From assembly GCF_029027585.1 (NCBI RefSeq), contig NZ_CP093397.1, positions 2,221,405 to 2,285,404 on the forward strand: a DNA stretch of 64,000 bases, given 5' to 3'. A program made the translations under genes and the position numbers. This document shows positions 37,651 to 46,866 of the stretch, piece after piece. Below the pieces are notes generated by a model. The model had not been told where the DNA came from, searched no databases, and saw nothing but the letters and a program-made list of their open reading frames with translations. This stretch comes from Sulfurimonas sp. (GTDB lineage: Bacteria > Campylobacterota > Campylobacteria > Campylobacterales > Sulfurimonadaceae). The first letter of the stretch is position 1. Each line of letters starts with the position of its first letter.

Positions 37651-39754
37651 GATACTTTTTCTTCCTCTTTGTTAAATTTATTTATGATTTCATCATCACA
37701 CTTTGGACAAAACTCATGTTCCCCAGATATATAACCATGTTTTGGACATACTGAAAACAGAGGTGTCACAGTGATATATGGTAGTCTAAAGTTAGATATA
37801 ACATTTTTAACTAACTTTCTACATGCCTCAGTTGAGCTTACTTTTTCTTGCATGTATAGATGCAAGACTGTTCCTCCTGTATATTTTGTTTGTAAATCAT
37901 CTTGAAGGTCTAGTGCTTCAAAGGGGTCAGAAGTTAAATCTACTGGAATTTGTGATGAGTTTGTATAGTAGATATTTTCATCCATTCCTGCTTGAAGGAT
38001 GCTGTCACCATATCTTTTCTTATCTTCTTTTGCGAACCTGTAAGTTGTTCCTTCGGCTGGTGTTGCTTCAAGGTTATAAAGATTTCCAGATGCTTCTTGA
38101 AACTCAACCATTCTATCCCTCATATGGTTTAAAATCTCTGTTGCAAACTTTATACCTTTTTGTGAAGAAATATCGTAAGCATCTGAGGTAAAGTTTCTTA
38201 TCATCTCATTCATTCCATTTACTCCAATAGTTGAGAAATGGTTGTTAAATCCAGGTAAATATCTTTGAGTGTAAGGAAATAAACCTCTGTCATACATCTC
38301 TTGAATAAAAACGCGTTTTTTCTCTAAAGTATTTTTAGCATGATTCATAAGTTGATCAATTCTAATCATAAGAGCTTCTTTATCGCCTTTATATAAAAAT
38401 CCAAGTCTTGCCATATTTAGAGTAACAACGCCTATACTTCCTGTCATCTCAGCACTTCCAAAAAGTCCACCACCGCGTTTTAGTAACTCTCTTAAATCAA
38501 GTTGCAAACGACAACACATACTTCTAACATGCCCAGGTTTATATGCTTCTTCATTCTCTACCAATTTTCCATTTTCATCTTTTTGTATTGAGAACCGATG
38601 AAGTTTTGAAAGTAAGAAGAACCAACTTTTGCTGTATTTTCAAAAAGTAAGTCTGTGTTTTCTCCATACCAGTCAAAATCCTCTGTGATATTTACCGTAG
38701 GGATAGGAAAGGTAAATGGCTGACCTGTTTTGTCACCCTCTGTCATAACTTCATAGTAAGCTTTATTTATTAGGTTCATCTCTTTTTGAAAGTATTTGTA
38801 TGTCATATCTCCCAAAGAGTCACAACCTCTTTGTTTTGCTTCACTCTCAAGCTCACTATCAAGTAGGTTTTTAAATAGATGCAGAGTCTTTGATGTCGGG
38901 ATTTGGTCTTTTAAATCATCAGGAACACTCCAGTCGATAGTTATGTTTGTGAAAGGAGATTGTCCCCATCTAGCAGGAACATTTAGGTTATACACAAAAC
39001 TACGAATTGCTTTTTTTACTTCTAAAAATGGAAGCTTATCTTTAAAAACATAAGGAGCTAAATATGTGTCAAACGATGAAAATGCTTGAGCACCTGCCCA
39101 TTCGCTTTGTAGTATGCCCAAAAAGTTTGCCATCTGTCCTAATGCCTCACGAAAATGTCTAGGTGAGTCACTTTCAACTCTACCTCTAACCCCGTTAAAG
39201 CCTTCATCTAAAAGAACTCTTAAACTCCACCCAGCGCAGTAACCTGTTAAACAGTCTAAATCATGGATATGATAATCGCCATCTCTATGAGCGTGACCTT
39301 CTTCTTTTGAGTAAATTTTATCTAACCAATAGTTTGCTATAACTTTTCCTGCTGTGTTGTTTACAAGTCCAGCATTTGAGTAACCTGTGTTTGAGTTTGC
39401 TTTGATTCTCCAGTCAGTTCCATTTATATACTCTTCTATGGTTTGAGTTGAGTTTATGTAGGTTGTATCTTCATCAAGAAGGTTATCTCTTTGCATTTTA
39501 TGCATATGTCTGTATAGTATAAAAGAACGCATAACATCAAAGTAACGCCCTTTATATAGTTCTTTTTCAATAGCATCTTGAATATCTTCTACTGCCACAA
39601 CACGCTTATTTTTAAGTCTATCTAAAACATTAAAAAATATAACACTATCATAGGTTGTTCGTTCACTTTTAAAAGCTTTCTTTATTGCGTCTTCAATTTT
39701 AAAAGACAAAAATTCTTTATGTGTTCCATCTCTTTTTAAAATATTTTCAACCAT
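37647..39754 (-). pseudogene. nrdD: Anaerobic (class III) ribonucleoside-triphosphate reductase core, broken by one missing base
   Basis: Two frames make one ~702-residue NrdD. The N-terminal part (39754-38558) has an ATP-cone (KRDGTHKEFLSFKIEDAIKKA) and the catalytic barrel (HIHDLDCLTGYCAGW, NVPARWGQSPFTN). The C-terminal part has CCRLQLDL, GSIGVVTLNMARLGF and a zinc site CPKHGY ... CPKC. The T5 run at 38580-38584 (A5 on the coding strand) needs one more base to read QYKKDENGKLVENEEAYKPGH. The visible C-terminus lacks the glycyl-radical loop, which is in the next small gene. NrdD makes deoxyribonucleotides under anoxia. Confidence 0.85.
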
Positions 39755-39922
39755 TGATATTCCTCTTTAAATTATTAGGAGAAGTTTATAAAAAGATGAG
39801 TTAAAGAGTGATAATAAGTTTTGTCACTTATGTGTCATTTATAAGTATATATTTAATCAAATTATATATTTTTTCTACTTTTGGATTGACTTTTCAGTAT
39901 AGATTTAGCGATAAATAAAGTG

Positions 39923-39928
39923 TATAAT
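39923..39928 (+). promoter_or_regulatory. -10 element ending 5 nt before a start codon (possible leaderless mRNA)
   Basis: TATAAT lies at 39923-39928 and the ATG of the next gene at 39934. The expected transcription start would be at or beside the A of the ATG. No ribosome-binding site lies between. Confidence 0.4.
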
Positions 39929-39933
39929 ATCGG

Positions 39934-40380
39934 ATGAATAAAAAAATAGATAAAATATTAAAAACATGGCATGAACATTTTAGTGATGAAGAAAAGCAAT
40001 ACTCTGAGTTTGAAAGTTCAGATATTGAGTATTTTGTAGGTTGTTTACTTTACAATCACTTTGCATTTACAGCATCTCTTGATACGATGAAGACTATTGA
40101 CTTGTCGTATGATTTTTTATCAGAGTGTGGCGATGAATATGATGATGTTCTCTTACAAATCAAAAGTATAGAGTTAAAAGATGAAAGAGAAAGATTAGAC
40201 TTTTTATTAAATTTTTTAGATGAAGTTATGCAAAAATACAGCGATGATGAACTTTACCTACTCAAGCGTTTAAAATATCATGTTGATGGTGTAAATCAAA
40301 GATATAAAAGTAAAATAGAATCAGAAAAAGTAGCATTTGAGGCACCTAAACCTCGCTCATCAAATCCTCTTTTGAGATAA
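39934..40380 (+). CDS. Conserved hypothetical protein, helical
   Basis: A 148-residue, acidic, predominantly helical protein with no recognised domain, signal peptide or membrane helix. Segments include KTWHEHFSDEEKQYSEFESSD and FLLNFLDEVMQKYSDDELYLL; the C-terminus is a disordered AFEAPKPRSSNPLLR. It is followed one base later by a thiamine-phosphate-synthase-like gene and probably shares its transcript. Function unknown. Confidence 0.75.
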   Translation: MNKKIDKILKTWHEHFSDEEKQYSEFESSDIEYFVGCLLYNHFAFTASLDTMKTIDLSYDFLSECGDEYDDVLLQIKSIELKDERERLDFLLNFLDEVMQKYSDDELYLLKRLKYHVDGVNQRYKSKIESEKVAFEAPKPRSSNPLLR

Positions 40381-40381
40381 T

Positions 40382-40933
40382 ATGAAAAAGTACCTTATAA
40401 CTTCAAGAGAATTTTACACAGATACTCCAGCAATTTTTCGTAATATTTTACATGAACAATTTAGAGAGCATCTACCTAATTACGCTCTTTACAGAGATAA
40501 ATCAAATCCAAACTATGATATTCAAGCGGCTCACTTTGTAGAAGTTTGTATGCAGTTTGAAAATATAAAAAGTTTTATACATCAAAATATAGATCTAGCT
40601 AAAGAGTTAAATGCTTCAGGTGTGCATCTAACCTCTTCGCAGTTTGATAAAATCAAATCTGCAAAAGAGTTAGGTTTAGAAGTCATCATTAGTACACATA
40701 CTCACGAAGAAGTTATAAAAGCAAAAGATTTAGGTGCAGATGCTGTTACATATAGCCCGATTTTCAGTTCTCCAAACAAAGGTGAGCCAAAAGGAATAGA
40801 TGACTTAAAAGTATTAATAGCTAGGTGCAATATAAAGATTTTTGCTCTTGGTGGTATAGTTTCATCAGAACAAATCAAAGAAGTCCAAGATGCAAAAGCT
40901 TATGGTTTTGCATCTATACGATATTTTTATTAA
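40382..40933 (+). CDS. Thiamine phosphate synthase-like protein (ThiE/TenI family)
   Basis: A 183-residue TIM-barrel protein. Family marks are GVHLTSSQ (~75), IISTHTHEEVIKAKDLGADAVTYSPIFSSPNKG (~100-135) and IFALGGIVSSEQI (~150). The last region matches the phosphate-binding loop of ThiE/TenI. It is shorter than ThiE (~210) at the N-terminus, so it may be a TenI-like or a minimal ThiE. It lies 1 nt after the preceding gene. Confidence 0.75.
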   Translation: MKKYLITSREFYTDTPAIFRNILHEQFREHLPNYALYRDKSNPNYDIQAAHFVEVCMQFENIKSFIHQNIDLAKELNASGVHLTSSQFDKIKSAKELGLEVIISTHTHEEVIKAKDLGADAVTYSPIFSSPNKGEPKGIDDLKVLIARCNIKIFALGGIVSSEQIKEVQDAKAYGFASIRYFY

Positions 40934-40998
40934 AGATGATTTTTTTAAGTTTAAAAGGTATATAATAGAAGTAACCAAAATAAAAAAGGATATAGAAA

Positions 40999-41210
40999 AT
41001 GGCAAAAGATAAAGAAAAAAAATCTCAGTAAAAAAAGCAGAGAAAAAGTTACTTAAAAAGAAAGAGGCTAAAAAAGCTAAAAAGAAAAAAGCAGCAAAAA
41101 AAGCGGAGAAAAAGAAAGTTGAAAAAAAATTAGCTAAAAAGCAAAAAGCAAAGAAAATTTCTAAAAAGAAAAAAGCGACAAGAAAAGAAGCTAAAAAATC
41201 TTCAAAGTAG
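40999..41210 (+). pseudogene. Lysine-rich, histone H1-like small protein, broken by one missing A
   Basis: The ATG at 40999 is preceded by AAAAGGA. The raw frame stops after MAKDKEKKSQ. With nine rather than eight A in the run at about 41014-41021 the frame stays open to 41210 and gives 70 residues, 37 of them Lys, in repeats such as AKKAKKKKAAKKAEKKK. Such proteins bind nucleic acid and compact DNA in some bacteria (family knowledge; not shown here). The open long frame after correction argues for a real gene. The end overlaps the convergent flavoprotein by 9 nt. Confidence 0.65.
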
Positions 41211-42440
41211 TTTACCTGCAAGGAAACCGCTAGAAAATGACCATTGGAGGTTATAGCCTCCACATGGTCCATCTAAATTCATAACTTCACCACAAAAGTA
41301 TAAACCATTTATAAGTTTACTTTGCATTGTTTTAGGATTTATCTCTTTTAGAGTTATTCCACCTCTTGTAATCATTGCCATTTTAAAACCATCATGTCCT
41401 GTAATTGTCAACGGCATCCAAGCCAAATAATTTATAAGTTTTGCTTTTGATTTTCCAACAACTGCTTTTAGAGTAGAATTTGCATCTATATCACATAATA
41501 AACATAACTCTTGTGCAAGAGCGTTTGGAAGTAGGGTAGAGATAAGTTGGACAACTGTTGCATCTACTCGTTTTAAGGATTCTTCTTTTAAATGTTGATT
41601 TATCTGTTCTTCATTCTTACCTTTTGTTAGATTTAACAGTATAGGTACTTCTTTATACTTGCTAAGAAGAGGTGTAATCTCTCTTGCAAAGTCTAAAACG
41701 ACAGGACCGCGTATGCCTGTCTTTGTAAAAATCAGATCACCTTTTGCTCGTAGTTTTTTATGCTTTTTCATATCAACTCTAAGTTCTACTTTTGCAATAG
41801 TATCAGCACGGCAATTTTTTACCCAATCTTCTTTAGTTTTTAGTGGCATCATTGCGGGGTGAAGCTCAGTTATTGTGTGTTTAAGTCTAGACGCTAAAGA
41901 GTAACCATCTCCCTCGGCCCCTAAAGTGGGGTAACCTAAACCACCCGTAGATATGATGACATTTGGTGCTAAAAAAGTATGAGTTGAAGTTTTTACACCT
42001 TGGATATTTTTGTCATTATGAATAATTTTCTCAACTCTTTGTGAAGTTAAAACTTCAATATTTAGTTTTAGCATTTCTTCTTTTAAAGCTGAAATAATTG
42101 TAGCAGAACTATGAGAAGTTGGGAAAATACGAAATCCATCAGGAGCATGAGTATCAACACCAATCTCTTTAAAAAAATTTACTAAATCATTGTGATTGAA
42201 ATCTTTTAAGGCATCTTGCATAAAGCGTCCATCTCTACCAAAACGACTCATAAAATCTTCATTTGCTAGAGTATTTGTAAGGTTGCATCTACCTCCACCA
42301 GTAGCTTTTAGTTTTGCACCGATTCCAGAGAGTTTTTCAAGTAAAAGAACACTTTTTTTATCTCTGGCTGCTTTTATAGATGCTACCATCCCAGCAGCTC
42401 CAGCACCGATAACTATAAGGTCATACTCATTTTTTTTCAT
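41202..42440 (-). CDS. HI0933/BaiN-family FAD-dependent oxidoreductase
   Basis: A 412-residue flavoprotein of the HI0933-like group. The FAD site is DLIVIGAGAAGMVASIKAA at the N-terminus. GGGRCNLTN (~48) is the hallmark of the family. A central domain follows, then the C-terminal GGITLKEINPKTMQSK and LYFCGEVMNLDGPCGGYNLQWSFSSG that closes over FAD. Members reduce quinones, bile-acid or other substrates; the native substrate here is unknown. It diverges from the lipoprotein gene at 42477 with only 36 nt between. Confidence 0.85.
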   Translation of the reverse strand: MKKNEYDLIVIGAGAAGMVASIKAARDKKSVLLLEKLSGIGAKLKATGGGRCNLTNTLANEDFMSRFGRDGRFMQDALKDFNHNDLVNFFKEIGVDTHAPDGFRIFPTSHSSATIISALKEEMLKLNIEVLTSQRVEKIIHNDKNIQGVKTSTHTFLAPNVIISTGGLGYPTLGAEGDGYSLASRLKHTITELHPAMMPLKTKEDWVKNCRADTIAKVELRVDMKKHKKLRAKGDLIFTKTGIRGPVVLDFAREITPLLSKYKEVPILLNLTKGKNEEQINQHLKEESLKRVDATVVQLISTLLPNALAQELCLLCDIDANSTLKAVVGKSKAKLINYLAWMPLTITGHDGFKMAMITRGGITLKEINPKTMQSKLINGLYFCGEVMNLDGPCGGYNLQWSFSSGFLAGKLL

Positions 42441-42464
42441 AGGTGTATTATATCTCGATTTTAG

Positions 42465-42470
42465 TATAAT
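42465..42470 (+). promoter_or_regulatory. -10 element ending 6 nt before a lipoprotein start codon
   Basis: TATAAT at 42465-42470, then ATTAGATT-type spacer with no ribosome-binding site and an ATG at 42477. Another candidate leaderless promoter. Confidence 0.4.
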
Positions 42471-42476
42471 TAGATT

Positions 42477-43085
42477 ATGAAAAATATGATAATGATTTTA
42501 TTTACTATGCTTATGTTTAGTGGATGTGTAACAAGTTCTTTGAAATTAGGTAAAGATGAAAAACTCATTTTAAAATACAGCTCTTCTGATATTATTTTAA
42601 CAAATAAAGTAATCCAAAGTAAGTTCTTAAATTTTAAAGACCTTTTTGTAACTATATATAAACTTCAAAACGAACAAAATCGAATTCTTTTTTATGAAGA
42701 AGCTCAAACAGAAACAAATTTTGAGTTTCAATATGGTGGTTTATATACTGTTATGTATATTTTTGATAATAGAGTTAAATATGAAGAAGTGTATGGAAGA
42801 AATAACTTAAGACTTGTGCAACTTAGACTAAAAGATAAGAGTTATCTAAATATTATGATTCAAGCGAGTGATACACAGAACTATTCATTTACTTATGGTT
42901 TTTCAAATGAAGAATTTATGAAAATAGCCAAGAAAATCAAAGTTAAAGAAGATGATAAACTTTTAAAGCTAGAACGAGAGGGTGTTGTTTTTACAAATGA
43001 GTCAGAAGCACTTAGTAATTGGAATGATACGCTAGTCTTTTTTACTCCTTTAATCACTCCTCTTCGTGGTGTTTATGGGCGTTGA
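42477..43085 (+). CDS. Hypothetical lipoprotein
   Basis: A 202-residue lipoprotein: signal peptide MKNMIMILFTMLMFSGC with lipobox FSGC at ~14-17. The rest is a mixed alpha/beta periplasmic domain without a recognised family; FEFQYGGLYTVMYIFDNRVKYEEVYG is its most patterned segment. Its stop overlaps the TTG start of the DTW-domain gene, so they share a transcript. Likely anchored in the outer or inner membrane facing the periplasm. Confidence 0.8.
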   Translation: MKNMIMILFTMLMFSGCVTSSLKLGKDEKLILKYSSSDIILTNKVIQSKFLNFKDLFVTIYKLQNEQNRILFYEEAQTETNFEFQYGGLYTVMYIFDNRVKYEEVYGRNNLRLVQLRLKDKSYLNIMIQASDTQNYSFTYGFSNEEFMKIAKKIKVKEDDKLLKLEREGVVFTNESEALSNWNDTLVFFTPLITPLRGVYGR

Positions 43086-43744
43086 AAACATCTTTTAGAA
43101 CTAGGAAAAAATGTTATAAGTGTTATAGACCACAAAGCTCTTGTATGTGTGAATTTGTGCAAAGTATAAAAACAAAAACAAAATTTGTCATTCTTATGCA
43201 TCCAAAAGAATTTAAAAAAGTTAAAAATGGTACGGGGCATCTGACACATCTTTCATTACAAAACTCAGAGTTATTTATTGGAATTGACTTTACTCATCAC
43301 AGACGCGTAAATGAGATTATAAAAGATTACGATAGCTTTATCCTTTATCCTTCAAAAGAGGCTATAAACTTATCTAAAGAGGGCTTAAATGTTAAAAAAG
43401 AGATGGCAATTTTTATAATAGACTCTACTTGGTCTTGTTCTGTAAAAATGTTTAGAGATTCTAAGAATTTAAATAACTTAAAGCATATTAGTTTTGATAG
43501 TACAAAATTATCGCAGTTTAAAATCAAAGAACAACCTGCTGAGTATTGCCTCTCAACTATTGAGTCAACACTTAGTATTTTAGAGATGCTAAATAAGTGG
43601 CATCTAGAAGGTACAAAAGAAGAAGATTTGGCAAATTTTTTAGACCCATTTCATAAAATGGTAGCCTATCAACAAGAAATTGCTCAAGATTCTCTAAAAA
43701 ATTCACTAAGATATAGGGTAAATAAATCAATATCTGAAAGATAA
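43082..43744 (+). CDS. DTW-domain protein, tRNA-uridine aminocarboxypropyltransferase-like
   Basis: A 220-residue DTW-family protein. The N-terminal zinc-like knot is CYKCYRPQSSCMCEFV. The signature DSTW occurs in FIIDSTWSCSVKMF (~118), with a C-terminal FKIKEQPAEYCLSTIES. TapT/TuaA members add an aminocarboxypropyl group from SAM to uridine 47 or the D-arm of tRNA. Start is a TTG at 43082 overlapping the lipoprotein stop by 4 nt. Confidence 0.82.
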   Translation: MKTSFRTRKKCYKCYRPQSSCMCEFVQSIKTKTKFVILMHPKEFKKVKNGTGHLTHLSLQNSELFIGIDFTHHRRVNEIIKDYDSFILYPSKEAINLSKEGLNVKKEMAIFIIDSTWSCSVKMFRDSKNLNNLKHISFDSTKLSQFKIKEQPAEYCLSTIESTLSILEMLNKWHLEGTKEEDLANFLDPFHKMVAYQQEIAQDSLKNSLRYRVNKSISER

Positions 43745-43825
43745 CAAAAAAAATAAAATTAATTTATAGATTTTTAATAAATAAAAGTGTAATATACAAT
43801 ATACATAAAAGACATGGAGAAATGA

Positions 43826-44209
43826 ATGAAAAAAATTATTTTAGCACTGGCTGTGAGTTCCGTATTTGCTTTTGCAAGTGAAACTACTGTTAACGCAACG
43901 ATGAGTTTAATGACACAAGGTATGAATCAAGTGCAAAATGGATTTTTATATAGCGATAAAAAAACAATCGCTGAGGGAATTAAAACAATAGAAAGTGCAA
44001 ATTCTATTTTTACAAAAGTTGATGTATCTACTTTTATTAAAAATAATTCTAAGATACAAGTTACTAAAAATATTAACAAGCACTTAACTGCAGACTTAAA
44101 AGCATTTAAAAAAGCTGTAAAATCTGAAAATTATACAGATGCTACAAAACAATATGGAAAAGTTTTAGCAAATTGTATTGCTTGTCATAAAATAATAAGA
44201 GGCTGGTAA
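43826..44209 (+). CDS. Periplasmic monohaem cytochrome c'-like protein
   Basis: A 127-residue exported protein: signal peptide MKKIILALAVSSVFAFASE, then a four-helix-like body with the haem site CIACH (C117, C120, H121) close to the C-terminus, the topology of cytochrome c' and c-556. Role in electron transfer or NO handling is inferred from the fold. A GGAGAA site precedes the ATG. Its end may form a shared hairpin with the convergent PLP-protein gene (44193-44224). Confidence 0.82.
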   Translation: MKKIILALAVSSVFAFASETTVNATMSLMTQGMNQVQNGFLYSDKKTIAEGIKTIESANSIFTKVDVSTFIKNNSKIQVTKNINKHLTADLKAFKKAVKSENYTDATKQYGKVLANCIACHKIIRGW

Positions 44210-44214
44210 GCTCC

Positions 44215-44889
44215 TTACTTATTAAAAATTATAGAGCCAAGTCTAACCATGTTAGACCCACACTCTATCGCTAACTCAAAATCTCCACTCATACCCATAG
44301 AACAAATACTTGCACCATCTAATGACTTATATATTTCGTAAGTTGTATCAAAACTTTTTTTAATAACTTCTTTATTATCGCTATGCGCACCTATACTCAT
44401 AACACCTTTTAAATTTATATTTGGACAATTTGTAACAATCTGTTCATAAATATTTTTTGCATCTTCTGGCATTACTCCATATTTAGATTCTTCTTTTGCA
44501 GAATTTATTTGAAGTAGGGCATCTAGAGTTTTATCTTTTGCAAGAAGTTTTTTTTGAAGTTCGTTTGCAAGTTCTAAAGAGTCTAGCGCATGAAAAAGGG
44601 AAGGATTAATATCTAGTAAATTATTTATTTTATTTTTTTGCAGATTACCAACAAAATGCCACTCTAGTGGTAACTCATCTAAGTCTTTAATTTTTAATTT
44701 TAAATCTTGAACTTTATTTTCTCCAAAAGCTCTCTGTCCGATTTGATAAAGTTTTTGGATATCTTGTGAGTTAGAGTATTTGCTAATAGCTACTATTTTA
44801 ACTATATGATAATCACTAACTTTCAGCCTAGCAGCCTCAACGCGTCTTATAACTTTATCTATATATATTTTATATTGTTCATTATTCAT
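44215..44889 (-). CDS. YggS/PROSC-family pyridoxal phosphate-binding protein
   Basis: A 224-residue PLP homeostasis protein with a fold-type III barrel. Marks are VAISKYSNSQDIQKLYQIGQRAFGENKVQD (~28-57, with the PLP Lys in AISK), EWHFVGNLQKNK (~75), the MSIGAHSDN loop and CSMGMSGDFELAIECGSNMVRLGS near the C-terminus. It buffers free PLP in the cytoplasm. Confidence 0.92.
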   Translation of the reverse strand: MNNEQYKIYIDKVIRRVEAARLKVSDYHIVKIVAISKYSNSQDIQKLYQIGQRAFGENKVQDLKLKIKDLDELPLEWHFVGNLQKNKINNLLDINPSLFHALDSLELANELQKKLLAKDKTLDALLQINSAKEESKYGVMPEDAKNIYEQIVTNCPNINLKGVMSIGAHSDNKEVIKKSFDTTYEIYKSLDGASICSMGMSGDFELAIECGSNMVRLGSIIFNK

Positions 44890-44949
44890 TTTAAGGTCTT
44901 TATATGGATTTTAATTTATGGGCATGATTTTATCAGAATAATAATAAAA

Positions 44950-46164
44950 TTAAATAATAAATCTATTAACACCATTTATATATTCATACTTAAGTGTGAG
45001 TTCATTAGCATCTAAGATATGTTTTACTATATACAGTCCCAGTCCAAAGCTCTGGTTTGAACTTATGTTGTCTGCTTTAAAAAATGCTTCAAAATACTCA
45101 TCTAAAGGATAAGTCAGTTGCTTTCCTTTGTTTTCAAAAACTATGGAAGAGTTTTCTGTTTTTATAGTTACTTGCTTGTTGCTTGAATATTTTATACCAT
45201 TATCCATCAGATTTTTAACCGCGATACTAAAGAGTTTAAAATCAACTTTTAGAGTTATCTCTTGAAACTCTTTGTTTATATTTTCTTCATTGCTCATAAG
45301 TAAATCGCTTGCATTGTCAATAATGTCAGATAAAAGATACTCTTTTTTTTCTATTTTTTCTTTTGTAGATATAAGCTCTTCTATTGAAGCAAACTCATTT
45401 ATCAAGGATTCTAGTCTATAAAAAACTTTTTGCATACTCTCTTGATTTTCATCTGTACTTGGAAGCTGTGTCAAAAACTGTCCTTTAGCAATGGGTGTTT
45501 TAAGTTCATGCATAATATTACGGATAAATACATTCCTAGATTCTTTAAGAGCTTTTAATTTTTTTGCTGATTTATAAAATTCATTTGCTAGTTGTGAAAT
45601 CTCATCTTTTTTTGTAGTTGAACATCGTATGTCAAAATCTTCATCACCTATGTTTTTCACACTTTCTTTTAATCTTTTTAGTGGCTTTAATTTTCGTATA
45701 GTGTTAAAATATAAAAGGCTAAAAGCAAAAAGTATAGATATAAATAAAAAAATTATAATTGTTTTGAAGTTATCAGGTTTATAACTATCTAAAAGTAAAA
45801 TATCAGTTCTATAATTCTTCATATAAAGATAGTTTTTAGAATTAAGTTCAAAACTGCTTAGTTGATTGTTTCTTCTCTTTTTCTTCCATTTTATGTACTT
45901 GTTATTATTTTCTAAGATTTTATATTTATTTTTTACAATTTTAAAATCTCTAAGTTTAAGATATTCTTTTAAATCTTTTGTAATAATTCCTTCTCTTCGC
46001 ATCTCATTTTTTATATTATGTACGATATCAAAAGCTCTTTTTTTATTAAATCGTTCTTCTCTTTTTTGACTTCCTTTATATAAAATACCAAAGCTGATAA
46101 TAATGAAGACAAAAAGAGCGATAAAAGTAATGGTAATTGAGAAAAATATTGAACTTTTATTCAT
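44950..46164 (-). CDS. Membrane sensor histidine kinase (Cpx/Arc-like)
   Basis: A 404-residue kinase. Two membrane helices (~8-28 and ~135-152) flank a periplasmic sensor. A HAMP-like linker and the phospho-His box FIRNIMHELKTPIAKG (~215) follow, then a HATPase with NLMDNGIKYS and FGLGLYIVKHIL. Its start overlaps the stop of the response regulator by 4 nt. With the regulator and the Spy-like gene upstream it forms an envelope-stress type circuit. Confidence 0.87.
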   Translation of the reverse strand: MNKSSIFFSITITFIALFVFIIISFGILYKGSQKREERFNKKRAFDIVHNIKNEMRREGIITKDLKEYLKLRDFKIVKNKYKILENNNKYIKWKKKRRNNQLSSFELNSKNYLYMKNYRTDILLLDSYKPDNFKTIIIFLFISILFAFSLLYFNTIRKLKPLKRLKESVKNIGDEDFDIRCSTTKKDEISQLANEFYKSAKKLKALKESRNVFIRNIMHELKTPIAKGQFLTQLPSTDENQESMQKVFYRLESLINEFASIEELISTKEKIEKKEYLLSDIIDNASDLLMSNEENINKEFQEITLKVDFKLFSIAVKNLMDNGIKYSSNKQVTIKTENSSIVFENKGKQLTYPLDEYFEAFFKADNISSNQSFGLGLYIVKHILDANELTLKYEYINGVNRFII

Positions 46165-46835
46165 TCTACTAACTTGTAACCCATTCCTCTGACCGTGAGA
46201 AGATAGTGAGGTTTTTTTGGATTTTCTTCTATTTTGGATCTGATTCTATTTATGAGAACTGCTATACTTCCTCCCGTTCCATCAGAGTCAGCTTCCATGC
46301 TCTCTAAAATATCATATCTTGAGATTATAGAGGCTTTATTTTCACAAAGAAGAGAAAAAATCTGATATTCGGCAAAGGTTAACTCTAGAGGAATTGTATT
46401 TTTAGTAATCTCCTTTTTCTCTTTGTTCAAATGAAAAATTTCTGTATTTAGTTTATTTGTAGATTCTAAACTTTTGTTGAAGCGTCTAAGTATAGTTTTT
46501 ATGCGTACTTCTAACTCTCTAGGGTCATAAGGTTTTGGTAGGTAGTCATCAGCACCAAGTTCTAAAGCAATAACCTTATCGGTAATATCACTTCTTGCAC
46601 TTGATATGATGATGGGAATATCATGTTTTTCAACTAACTCTTTACAGACCTCTAAACCATCCATACCAGGTAATGTTAAGTCCAAAATAACTAAGTCGTA
46701 TGTGCTTAAGTTAATGGCACTCAGAGCTAAAAAAGGATCTTCATAGTTTGTGATAGAAATATTAAATTGACTAAGATATTGAATTAGTATTTGAGCAAAC
46801 TCTGCATCATCTTCAATCATTAAAATATTTATCAC
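46161..46835 (-). CDS. OmpR-family response regulator (envelope-stress type)
   Basis: A 224-residue regulator. The receiver has MIEDDAEF, the phospho-acceptor in VILDLTLPGMDG, and YLPKPYDPREL. The C-terminal winged helix has TFAEYQIFSLL, then INRIRSKIEENPKKPHYLLTVRGMGYKLVE. It overlaps the kinase by 4 nt and is 31 nt downstream of the Spy-like gene. Confidence 0.9.
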   Translation of the reverse strand: MINILMIEDDAEFAQILIQYLSQFNISITNYEDPFLALSAINLSTYDLVILDLTLPGMDGLEVCKELVEKHDIPIIISSARSDITDKVIALELGADDYLPKPYDPRELEVRIKTILRRFNKSLESTNKLNTEIFHLNKEKKEITKNTIPLELTFAEYQIFSLLCENKASIISRYDILESMEADSDGTGGSIAVLINRIRSKIEENPKKPHYLLTVRGMGYKLVE

Positions 46836-46866
46836 TACTTTCCCTTTTAATTATTTTTATCTATAC

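Noticed and set aside
44193..44224. Hairpin TAATAAGAGG/CCTTACTTATTA between convergent cytochrome and PLP-protein genes
   Set aside because: Stem has bulges and no T-run follows on the plus strand; too weak to list as a terminator.
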